Below, in pieces: positions 6,403 to 12,341 of a DNA stretch of 15,440 nucleotides. The DNA is taken from positions 1 through 15,440 of the forward strand of contig CABSBA010000016.1 of NCBI GenBank assembly GCA_902475825.1, written 5' to 3'. Source of the stretch: an uncultured Collinsella sp. (GTDB lineage Bacteria > Actinomycetota > Coriobacteriia > Coriobacteriales > Coriobacteriaceae). The translations under genes were made by a program, and so were the position numbers. The notes below the pieces were generated by a model. It was not told the origin of the DNA. It worked only from the letters and a program-made list of their open reading frames with translations, and searched no databases. Positions within the stretch are counted from its first letter, which is position 1; each line of letters opens with the position of its first letter.

Positions 6403-7740
6403 TTAGGGAAGTTCGCGCTTGACAACCTCGACGATATCGTCAACAACGCGCTGGGTCAGCTCGTGCGTCTCCGCCTCGGCCATAACGCGAACCAGCGGCT
6501 CGGTACCGCTCGGGCGCACCAAGATGCGGCCGCGACCGTTGAGCTCCTTCTCGGCGGCAGCGACGGCGTCCCAAATGGGCTGGCAATCGTCCAGGCCGGC
6601 CTTGTTGTCGGAATGCACGTTGACGAGCACCTGCGGATACTTCTTCATGATGCCGGCAAGGTCGGTGAGGGTGCGGCCGGTGCGCTTGAGCACGGCCAGC
6701 AGTTGCAGAGCCGTCACCAGACCGTCGCCGGTAGTGTTGTGCTCCAGGAAGATGATGTGGCCGGACTGCTCGCCGCCGATGACGGCGCCGTCCTCGAGCA
6801 TACGCTCAAGAACATAGCGGTCGCCCACGGCGGTCTGGACCATCTCGAAGCCCTGCTCCTTCATGGCGATGGAGAAGCCCAGGTTGCACATAACGGTCGA
6901 GACGATCTCGGAGTTGGCGAGCTTGCCGCGAGCGGCCAGGTCGGAGCCGCAGATGGCCAGGATGTAGTCGCCGTCGATCTCGTTACCCTCGCTGTCCACG
7001 AACAGCACGCGATCGGCGTCGCCGTCGTGGGCCAGACCGATGTCGGCGTGGGTGCGCAGCACGAGCTCGCGCAGGGGCTCAAGGTGAGTGGAGCCGCACT
7101 CGACGTTAATGTCGGTGCCGCAGTAATCGGTGTTGATGGCATGGACCGTGGCGCCCAGGCGCTGCAGCGCGGCGGGCGTGGTCTGGCAGGAAGCACCGTG
7201 GCCGCAGTCGACGGCAACGACCAGGCCGTCGAGTTTAAGGCCGTCGAGGGTGCTGATAGCGTGGTCGACATATGCCTTGCGAGCGTCCTTCATCTTGATG
7301 ATGTGACCCACGCCGGCACCGGTCGGCAGCGTATCGGCAGCCATGGCCTCCTCGGACATGACCCAGGCGCTGATCTCTTCCTCGACAGCATCGGGAAGCT
7401 TCATGCCCTTGCGGCTAAAGAACTTGATGCCGTTGAACTCCGGCGGATTGTGCGAAGCGGAGATGACGATGCCACCGTCGAGCTCGTTTTGGACGGTAAG
7501 CAGCGCCACGGCCGGCGTAGGGATAACGCCGCAGCAGTGCGGGCGGCCGCCCTCGGCCATAATGCCGGCGGTCAAAGCGCTCTCGAGCATGGTGCCCGAA
7601 AGACGCGTGTCGCGGCCGATGCAAATATCCGGACCAAGGAACTTGGTCGCCGCACGGCCAAGGCGAAACGCGAGGTCGCACGAGAGGTCGGCGTTGGCGA
7701 CGCCACGGACGCCGTCGGTACCGAAGATGTTCTGGGGCAT
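6403..7740 (-). CDS. glmM: Phosphoglucosamine mutase
   Basis: Interconverts glucosamine 6-phosphate and glucosamine 1-phosphate on the way to UDP-GlcNAc for peptidoglycan. It has 445 residues, the normal GlmM length. Key sites: FGTDGVRG at the N terminus, the phosphoserine loop SASHNPP (94-100, Ser 96), the magnesium loop DGDADR (239-244) and the substrate-phosphate loop RPSGTEP (409-415). The ATG at 7740 has AAGGAG seven bases upstream and starts the family sequence; an upstream in-frame extension lacks this support. The rpsI terminator lies 58 bases before it, and a 6-bp hairpin (7759-7764 with 7776-7781) sits in the short gap. With no clear promoter there, read-through past the rpsI terminator may supply its mRNA. 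Confidence 0.97.
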   Translation of the reverse strand: MPQNIFGTDGVRGVANADLSCDLAFRLGRAATKFLGPDICIGRDTRLSGTMLESALTAGIMAEGGRPHCCGVIPTPAVALLTVQNELDGGIVISASHNPPEFNGIKFFSRKGMKLPDAVEEEISAWVMSEEAMAADTLPTGAGVGHIIKMKDARKAYVDHAISTLDGLKLDGLVVAVDCGHGASCQTTPAALQRLGATVHAINTDYCGTDINVECGSTHLEPLRELVLRTHADIGLAHDGDADRVLFVDSEGNEIDGDYILAICGSDLAARGKLANSEIVSTVMCNLGFSIAMKEQGFEMVQTAVGDRYVLERMLEDGAVIGGEQSGHIIFLEHNTTGDGLVTALQLLAVLKRTGRTLTDLAGIMKKYPQVLVNVHSDNKAGLDDCQPIWDAVAAAEKELNGRGRILVRPSGTEPLVRVMAEAETHELTQRVVDDIVEVVKRELP

Positions 7741-7788
7741 AGGATCGCTCCTTCCCAAGTGGGCAAAACGCAGTCGCCCACCCTAGTC

Positions 7789-7833
7789 GAAAAAGAAAAG
7801 CGGGACCCGCCGAGCAATCGGCAGGCCCCGCTT
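7789..7833 (-). terminator. Intrinsic terminator after rpsI
   Basis: On the minus strand a 16-bp stem with two wobbles (7818-7833 with 7798-7813) closes a 4-base loop and is followed by TTCTTTTTC. It begins about 30 bases after the rpsI stop codon and separates the ribosomal protein operon from glmM. Confidence 0.92.
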
Positions 7834-7863
7834 GTACATTGTATCTCGTAAGGAGATAAAACC

Positions 7864-8259
<396 letters not shown>

Positions 8260-8261
8260 CT

Positions 8262-8705
8262 TTAAGCCTCCAGCTCAATCTTCGTGGGGTTCTGGGCAGC
8301 GTGCGGATGCTCGGCACCAGCGTAGACCTTAAGCTTGGTCATCTGGGCACGGCCGAGGGTGGTCTTGGGCAGCATACCGCGAACGGCGCGCTCGATGACC
8401 TTCTCCGGGTGCTTCTCCATAGCCTGGCGGAAGCTCTCAGCCTTGAGGCCGCCGTTGTAGCCGCTGTGGCGATAATAGGTCTTCGTGTCGGCCTTGTTAC
8501 CGGTAAGCTGGACCTTATCGGCGTTGATGACGACAACGAAGTCGCCGCAGTCGCTGTTGGGCGTGAACTGGGGCTTGTTCTTACCGCGCAGGATCATTGC
8601 GATCTGGGTGGCAAGACGGCCCAGGACAGCACCATCGGCGTCGACGAGAACCCAGTTGCGCTGGACCTCGCCCTGCTTGGCGTAGTGAGTCGATTTCGAA
8701 ATCAC
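8262..8705 (-). CDS. rplM: 50S ribosomal protein L13
   Basis: An early-assembling large-subunit protein of 147 residues. Recognisable segments are [43 protein letters not shown], the YRHSGYNGG turn, and [14 protein letters not shown]. The start codon is GTG at 8705, chosen because GGAGGAG stands five bases before it. It is first gene of the rplM-rpsI operon, with a consensus-like promoter about 70 bases upstream. Confidence 0.98.
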   Translation of the reverse strand: MISKSTHYAKQGEVQRNWVLVDADGAVLGRLATQIAMILRGKNKPQFTPNSDCGDFVVVINADKVQLTGNKADTKTYYRHSGYNGGLKAESFRQAMEKHPEKVIERAVRGMLPKTTLGRAQMTKLKVYAGAEHPHAAQNPTKIELEA

Positions 8706-8737
8706 TTAGACTCCTCCATGTACAGTACGTGTTGTTA

Positions 8738-8757
8738 CAGAGATTCACGGGGCTCTG
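8738..8757 (-). promoter_or_regulatory. Small leader hairpin of rplM
   Basis: CAGAG and CTCTG pair around a 10-base loop within the leader of about 58 bases between the promoter and rplM. Leaders of rplM are known sites of autogenous control in some bacteria. A match to such an element here is only an inference. Confidence 0.3.
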
Positions 8758-8771
8758 CAAGTAACCCGTCC

Positions 8772-8799
8772 ATATTACCCCGCTCGTCGCCCGAGTCAA
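8772..8799 (-). promoter_or_regulatory. Promoter of rplM-rpsI
   Basis: On the minus strand TTGACT (8799-8794), a 16-base spacer, then TAATAT (8777-8772). This is close to the housekeeping sigma consensus and gives a leader of nearly 60 bases before the GTG start of rplM. Confidence 0.85.
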
Positions 8800-8833
8800 C
8801 AGGTATTTTGGCTCTGACCAGACTTTCTGCACA

Positions 8834-8862
8834 TGTCGTCCATGGGTCATGACGTCACGACA
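8834..8862. promoter_or_regulatory. Nested palindromes after the patatin gene
   Basis: TGTCGT and ACGACA pair across overlapping perfect palindromes GTCATGAC (8846-8853) and TGACGTCA (8850-8857), directly past the stop codon of the patatin gene. No T run follows. It may be an mRNA 3' end structure or a protein binding site. Confidence 0.25.
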
Positions 8863-9741
8863 CTAGCGCTCGACAAACGCCTCGATATCTCCCAGCAAGC
8901 GCTTTGCCTCCTGGCGGCCCTGAATATACAGGTCGAGGAGCTTTGCTGGATCGTGCTCAACGTGGCCGACCTCGACCGGCTTTTGCGGAGCAACGACCAG
9001 CGCGCGGCCCTCGCGCTCATACTTCCACAGATGCATGCGCTGGATGTTATAGCGGTCGTGGCGCGTCTCGATAGCCTCGAGCAGGTAGGGGTAGTCGGCA
9101 TAGCGGGCACGCGCGGCGGGCATAAACTCGTAGGGCTTTTTCTCGTACGAGCGGTCCTGCGTGACAATGACAACCGCGCGATCGAAGCCCGCCTCCTCCA
9201 GCACATGCTCGATAGGGACCGAATCGGCTACGCCGCCGTCGACGTATTTATGCCCGTCAATCTCGACCGGCGGCGTCACCAGCGGCAGCGAGGTCGAGGC
9301 GCGCACGGCATCGAGGTCGAGCACGGCGCTTTTGACCGGCAGGTACGCGGCGGTTCCAAAGAGCATGTCCGTCGCGACGGCGTACATCTCGATGGGGCTC
9401 GCGTCGAACGTCTCGTTGTCAAAGGGATCCAGGCGGTCCTGGACATCGTTGAAGATAAAGTCGTAACCCACAATAGAGCCCGTGGACGCAAACGATGCGG
9501 CGCCCATGAAGCGGTTGTCGTTGCAGAAAGCCAGGTTGATGCGGTTGGCACGGCCGATCTGGTGCGACTTGTAGTTCACGCCGTTGAGGGCACCGGCCGA
9601 TACGCCATATACCGCCGGAATCTCGACGCCGGTCTCCATGAGAACGTCAAGCACGCCTGCGGTAAATTGCCCGCGGAAGCTGCCGCCCTCCAAAACAAGC
9701 GCGACCTTGCCGGCGTTCTTTGCCTTATCTTCTGCAGTCAT
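8863..9741 (-). CDS. Patatin-like phospholipase (RssA/YjjU-type)
   Basis: A 292-residue predicted serine hydrolase acting on lipid acyl esters with a Ser-Asp dyad. The oxyanion-hole loop is LEGGSFRG (17-24), the nucleophile elbow is GVSAG with Ser 48, and the catalytic Asp 168 lies in the DGG motif. These are the patatin blocks in the usual order and spacing. There is no signal peptide, so it should be cytoplasmic or membrane-associated. The ATG at 9741 has AGGAGG at five bases' distance; a longer in-frame extension runs through the repeat patch and is not credible. It is transcribed toward rplM, which has its own promoter. The substrate is unknown. Confidence 0.92.
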   Translation of the reverse strand: MTAEDKAKNAGKVALVLEGGSFRGQFTAGVLDVLMETGVEIPAVYGVSAGALNGVNYKSHQIGRANRINLAFCNDNRFMGAASFASTGSIVGYDFIFNDVQDRLDPFDNETFDASPIEMYAVATDMLFGTAAYLPVKSAVLDLDAVRASTSLPLVTPPVEIDGHKYVDGGVADSVPIEHVLEEAGFDRAVVIVTQDRSYEKKPYEFMPAARARYADYPYLLEAIETRHDRYNIQRMHLWKYEREGRALVVAPQKPVEVGHVEHDPAKLLDLYIQGRQEAKRLLGDIEAFVER

Positions 9742-9833
9742 GTTGACCTCCTGCTGTTTCGTTTGGGCTTCTTCTACCCAGTTTTGGGATAGAGAGCGCA
9801 TTGGTTTTTGAGTTGCGGAGGACGGGGCGGTCG

Positions 9834-9914
9834 GCGGGAAAGCGCGTCCCGGTCTCAGAGCAAATTCCGGGTCGCAGTTTCCGCTGAGCTCACCATTCGG
9901 AAAGCGTGTCCCGG
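9834..9914. repeat. Repeat unit with a 62-bp period
   Basis: AAAGCGCGTCCCGG (9839-9852) recurs as AAAGCGTGTCCCGG (9901-9914), both preceded by a CGG-type word. The shift is 62 bp. Inside, CCCGG and CCGGG can pair. It looks like one unit plus the beginning of a second copy of an intergenic repeat family. Confidence 0.55.
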
Positions 9915-9944
9915 CCTGCGTTGCCAAGGCGTTTTCTTTACGAC

Positions 9945-9977
9945 CGCGCCCTGCGCAGAGTTCGATTCTCCGCGGTA
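9945..9977 (+). repeat. T-arm-like direct repeat, copy A
   Basis: A 33-base block starting CGCGCCCTGC and containing GAGTTCGATTCTCCGCG at 9958-9974. The 17-base core is identical to the T arm of the ssrA gene but lies in the opposite orientation. It has no acceptor partner, so it is not a tRNA. It differs from copy B at two positions. Confidence 0.8.
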
Positions 9978-10052
9978 CGGGGGATCCGTTGATGCGGGGT
10001 TTGGCCAGCTGAAATTCAATAAACATCGCATCCGTTTTGAATCGAGGCTTTG

Positions 10053-10145
10053 CGCGGAGAATCCGCGTATTTGCTTCGCAAATCCGCACCGGCTTCGGCC
10101 GCCTGTCGGCGTCCTCGCCCGCTCGCTACAAACGCTTCGCGTTTG
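10053..10145. repeat. Row of four small hairpins
   Basis: Successive stems are CGCGGA/TCCGCG (10053-10067, loop GAA), ATTTGC/GCAAAT (10069-10083, loop TTC), CGGC/GCCG (10090-10101, loop TTCG) and CAAACGC/GCGTTTG (10129-10145, loop TTC). The stems are short but perfect. They resemble REP-type intergenic elements. Confidence 0.5.
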
Positions 10146-10154
10146 CTTAACGCT

Positions 10155-10187
10155 CGCGCCCTGCATAGAGTTCGATTCTCCGCGGTA
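10155..10187 (+). repeat. T-arm-like direct repeat, copy B
   Basis: A second copy of the 33-base block, exactly 210 bp after copy A, with the same 17-base core at 10168-10184. It ends only a few bases before the ssrA terminator. The flanks outside the block differ from those of copy A, as expected for a discrete repeated unit. Confidence 0.8.
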
Positions 10188-10197
10188 TCTGTAAGTA

Positions 10198-10233
10198 ATA
10201 AAAAAGCAGGTAGGTGCGTTTACCTACCTGCTT
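10198..10233 (-). terminator. Intrinsic terminator of ssrA
   Basis: A perfect 12-bp stem (10204-10215 with 10222-10233) with a 6-base loop, followed on the minus strand by TTTTTTATT. It starts nine bases after the CCA end of the tmRNA. Confidence 0.95.
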
Positions 10234-10241
10234 GTAACTAT

Positions 10242-10605
10242 TGGTGGAGGCGCGGAGAATCGAACTCCGGTCCACGAAAGCCCCCTGATTGGCATCTCCA
10301 AGCTCAGTCGCTGGTTTTGTCTCGGACGCTTTGCGCGCAGCGACACGCTCGCGGCGTCCTAACCGGTTCGGTCTTAGCCTGCGCCATACCGATTACGTGC
10401 GCAGGAGCATTCCCCTAAAATGACGTCGCGCCGGTGTCGGGGAAATCACCGGGTTGACGCGCCGCTATAAACTAAGCAGCGAGAGCCATAGGCTCAAAAG
10501 AAGAGTTGTTGTCAATTCAATTTGACGGTACCCCTGTTTAACGAGGCGAGGAGACCTCGGCTTGCTTCCTCTCTCAGAGCTATCGTGTCGAAACCAGTCG
10601 CCCCC
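10242..10605 (-). ncRNA. ssrA: Transfer-messenger RNA (tmRNA)
   Basis: Rescues ribosomes stalled on broken mRNA by acting first as an alanyl-tRNA and then as a short template for a degradation tag. The 5' end GGGGGCG pairs with the 3' CGCCTCC over seven bp (one G-U), followed by A and an encoded CCA at 10244-10242. The conserved GGTTTCGACA follows the 5' acceptor strand, and the T arm CGGAG-TTCGATT-CTCCG is perfect. Length is 364 bases. The tag frame lies at 10513-10472 and reads DNNSSFEPMALAA then TAG. Because a TGA stands six bases before it in the same frame, the resume codon is probably GAC rather than the more common Ala codon. Exact processing ends are inferred from pairing. Confidence 0.96.
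10472..10513 (-). other. tmRNA tag-peptide reading frame
   Basis: Thirteen codons plus TAG encode DNNSSFEPMALAA. The ALAA ending is the classic signal for ClpXP and related proteases. An in-frame TGA lies two codons upstream, so the frame can begin only at ATT or GAC; GAC fits the AANN-rich context better. Confidence 0.8.
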
Positions 10606-10674
10606 GAATGCTGGGAAAGTCTGGATGGCATCGGGCCTGCAAACACCCGATAACCGTCGACTTTTCAAGGAACA

Positions 10675-10709
10675 CGCGGGGTGAGCCCCGCTCGTGGATA
10701 GCTATCTTA
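10675..10709 (-). promoter_or_regulatory. Possible ssrA promoter and leader hairpin
   Basis: On the minus strand TGGTAAGAT supplies an extended -10 (TAAGAT at 10709-10704). Downstream is a GCGGGG/CCCCGC hairpin around 10675-10690. The transcript would carry a leader of roughly 90 bases, removed from pre-tmRNA by RNase P. No good -35 is seen, so this is tentative. Confidence 0.35.
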
Positions 10710-10782
10710 CCACGTTCTAAAGGCGGACAGCTGCTCTATGCACGAGCTGTGAAGACCATAATGTGCACCACACTTCACACTT

Positions 10783-10810
10783 TTGCCACCGAACGCGTCA
10801 CGTATATTTT
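10783..10810 (+). promoter_or_regulatory. Candidate promoter of the 144-residue protein gene
   Basis: TTGCCA (10783-10788), a 16-base spacer, then TATTTT (10805-10810), about 35 bases before the start codon at 10845. Four of six -35 bases and four of six -10 bases fit consensus. Confidence 0.5.
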
Positions 10811-10844
10811 CGCCAAGCAAAATTGACCCGTCGAAAGGACCGTT

Positions 10845-11279
10845 ATGGATACCAAGCAGCAACTCATCAATGCCCTCGCAGGCCTGGGCTCAACCATTAC
10901 CGAAGCTATGGATGTCATCGAGGGCTTTGTCCCCTGCGGACATCCCGCCCTCACGGTATCGAACGCACTCGTCGCGCTGGACGCTGACGATGATGCAGCT
11001 CTCGCCCAGCAGTTTGAGACCGTCGAGGGCTTTATCGACCACGTGAGTGAGAACCGCGGCGTGTCCGCCTACCACGGCATCGAGGTCGAGCTCGCGGGTC
11101 CCAAAGCCGATCTGCTCACAGCAATCCGCGAGGTAGGCGCCCTTATGCAGACCGCAGGCGTCAAGAACACCCAGGTCAACGAGTGGGTCTACCGCAGTCT
11201 GGCAGCACTCGACAGCTCCGAAGAAAAGGCAGCCGAGCAGCTCGCAGAAAGTCCCGCCATCAAGGCCGAGCTTTTGTAA
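10845..11279 (+). CDS. Uncharacterised acidic helical protein
   Basis: I do not recognise this 144-residue protein. It is rich in Ala, Leu, Glu and Asp, has no signal peptide or membrane segment, and should be a soluble, mostly helical cytoplasmic protein. It has a single Cys (PCGHPAL, about residue 31) and one Trp. The pattern of segments ending in ...EGF (MDVIEGFVP and FETVEGFIDHV) may reflect two related helical units. The ATG at 10845 has AAAGGA about seven bases upstream, a plausible promoter precedes it, and codon use matches the housekeeping genes, so it is very likely real. It is divergent from ssrA and convergent with the toxin gene, standing alone. Confidence 0.85.
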   Translation: MDTKQQLINALAGLGSTITEAMDVIEGFVPCGHPALTVSNALVALDADDDAALAQQFETVEGFIDHVSENRGVSAYHGIEVELAGPKADLLTAIREVGALMQTAGVKNTQVNEWVYRSLAALDSSEEKAAEQLAESPAIKAELL

Positions 11280-11288
11280 ATAGCAGAA

Positions 11289-11325
11289 GCGGGTCCCTTG
11301 GCGCATCGTCGTCCAAGAGGCCCGC
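11289..11325. terminator. Hairpin between convergent genes
   Basis: A 13-bp stem with one wobble and one C-A mismatch (11289-11301 with 11313-11325) and an 11-base loop lies in the 58-base gap between two convergent genes. Neither side has a strong T run, so termination efficiency is doubtful. Position and symmetry suggest a shared terminator. Confidence 0.5.
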
Positions 11326-11337
11326 AAACAGTTCGCG

Positions 11338-11853
11338 TCAACCGATAGCTGCGCCGCCGCGTTCGGCTAAAGCAAGAATCGGCATCATTTGACGAGGTGT
11401 CTTTGCTGCAAGATCGGCATGTTCGAGCAGCTTGTGATCGTTGGTCACCAAGTAATCAACCTGGGCGCGTTTGCATGCGGCGAGTACCAAGTTGTCCTCG
11501 TAATCGCGATGGAGCGCTAAGTATTTGTCGGCCAGCCAAAGGTCCGACGAATCTGCACCCACGGCCGTGGCGTTTTCGGTCATGTTCCGAACAAACGCCA
11601 ACGCCGCATCGCCAATTGCACGGGCAGATGCCTCGTCGAGCGCTCCCCCGCTGGCAAGAACGCTACGCTTCAGCTCGTGTTGGACAACGTACAGCACGTC
11701 CTTAGCGATATGTACCGGAAAGAGCAACGTTGCGCCAGATTCCGCAGCCCGTCCGATAAACGCACGCGCGGCAAGCGACTCGGCATGGTCGACGCAAAAC
11801 GAATCAACCCATACGTTGGCATCCACCATGATCTTGAGAGGCGCCCCACTCAC
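11338..11853 (-). CDS. PIN-domain toxin of a toxin-antitoxin pair
   Basis: A 171-residue PIN-fold protein, expected to be a magnesium-dependent RNase that cuts tRNA or rRNA when free of its antitoxin. The metal-binding acids are visible: Asp 11 (VDANVW), Asp 120 (YEDNLVLAACKRAQ) and Asp 139 (LVTND), with Glu 60 as a likely fourth. It starts with GTG at 11853, overlapping the antitoxin stop in GTGA, a classic coupling arrangement. An internal ATG at 11829 is the alternative but lacks a ribosome binding site. At 171 residues it is longer than typical VapC (about 130), with an extra helical section around 65-100. The partner and operator favour a toxin role over a housekeeping PIN nuclease. Confidence 0.88.
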   Translation of the reverse strand: MSGAPLKIMVDANVWVDSFCVDHAESLAARAFIGRAAESGATLLFPVHIAKDVLYVVQHELKRSVLASGGALDEASARAIGDAALAFVRNMTENATAVGADSSDLWLADKYLALHRDYEDNLVLAACKRAQVDYLVTNDHKLLEHADLAAKTPRQMMPILALAERGGAAIG

Positions 11854-12203
11854 TGGATCATCCCCTTTTGGCGATAATGCTCATCCATGGCTTCGGAATA
11901 GATTGTTTCCCAACCGCGATTGTCGGATACGGGCGACGTAGCGATGCCCAGGTCCGCGTAAAGCTGATCCGCCGCCGCCCATGATGCGGCGAACGGAGTA
12001 TCGGGCGCGACGGTCTGCTGCCGGTCGTCGACGGCCGCAAGCACTTCCTCGCACTGCCCGCCACCCTGCGCGACCTTGGCCACCACCTTTTTGATAAGCT
12101 CGGGCAGTGACCCGCCCGAAAGCCGCAGCGCTTCCTCGGCACGGTTCTTGACCTGGCGATCCACGCGAACGTTCACCTGCGCCATGCCGTCAACAGCACC
12201 CAT
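11850..12203 (-). CDS. Ribbon-helix-helix (RelB/DinJ-like) antitoxin
   Basis: A 117-residue antitoxin and probable autorepressor. Residues 7-46 (MAQVNVRVDRQVKNRAEEALRLSGG, then a second helix) match the strand-helix-helix DNA-binding fold of RelB/DinJ proteins. The acidic, Gln/Asp-rich remainder would wrap the toxin, ending in DEHYRQKGMIQ. The start at 12203 is chosen for the GGTGAGG five bases upstream; an in-frame ATG at 12242 would place the start inside the operator. It overlaps the PIN gene by four bases, so the two are made together. A RelB-like antitoxin paired with a PIN toxin rather than a RelE toxin is a mixed pairing, known but less common. Confidence 0.85.
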   Translation of the reverse strand: MGAVDGMAQVNVRVDRQVKNRAEEALRLSGGSLPELIKKVVAKVAQGGGQCEEVLAAVDDRQQTVAPDTPFAASWAAADQLYADLGIATSPVSDNRGWETIYSEAMDEHYRQKGMIQ

Positions 12204-12234
12204 CTCAACCTCACCTTCGACTTCCGCTATCTTA

Positions 12235-12272
12235 GCTAGCACAACTATATATTGCTGCTAGCACATGGTCAA
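12235..12272 (-). promoter_or_regulatory. Promoter and operator of the toxin-antitoxin operon
   Basis: On the minus strand TTGACC (12272-12267), exactly 17 bases, then TATAGT (12049 frame position 12249-12244). Two direct copies of TGTGCTAGC (12265-12257 and 12243-12235) flank the -10, 22 bp apart, two turns of the helix, each containing the palindrome GCTAGC. This is the expected arrangement for a ribbon-helix-helix repressor covering its own promoter. Confidence 0.88.
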
Positions 12273-12276
12273 ACGC

Positions 12277-12322
12277 AAAAGGCCTGCATTCTGGCGGCTG
12301 CAACACCGCCCAAATGCAGGCC
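12277..12322 (-). terminator. Intrinsic terminator of the P-type ATPase operon
   Basis: A 10-bp outer stem (12281-12290 with 12313-12322) and an inner GGCGG/CCGCC stem, followed on the minus strand by TTTTGCGTTTG. It lies 19 bases after the ATPase stop and ends just before the -35 of the toxin-antitoxin promoter. Confidence 0.9.
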
Positions 12323-12341
12323 GAAAACTAAAGTAAAAGTG

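Larger units (their letters stand above)
9742..10197. other. Gene-free, repeat-rich region between the patatin gene and ssrA
   Basis: About 450 bases without a supportable gene. It contains a 62-bp-period repeat (9834-9914), two direct copies of a T-arm-like block 210 bp apart, and four small hairpins between 10053 and 10145. A long + frame reads through it, but the translation is low-complexity and repeats APC(A/I)EFDSPRY, the peptide read from a T-arm sequence, so I treat it as spurious. Confidence 0.7.

Noticed and set aside
6463..7851. Long open frame of 462 codons on +, opposite glmM
   Set aside because: It is the antisense shadow of glmM, whose motifs, length and ribosome binding site are unmistakable; the + product is low-complexity Ala/Gly/Val/His.
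8833..9792. 319-codon + frame opposite the patatin gene
   Set aside because: The minus strand carries all patatin catalytic motifs and a good ribosome binding site; the + frame has neither.
9945..10187. T-arm-like blocks as tRNA genes
   Set aside because: No D arm, anticodon arm or matching acceptor strand, and the T stem has a mismatch; only the T-arm word is present.
9808..10194. 128-codon + frame through the repeat patch
   Set aside because: Made of repeats, including T-arm sequence read as EFDSPRY; no ribosome binding site or domain.
10890..11327. 145-codon minus frame opposite the 144-residue protein
   Set aside because: The + frame has the better start, promoter and codon use; the minus frame is its shadow.
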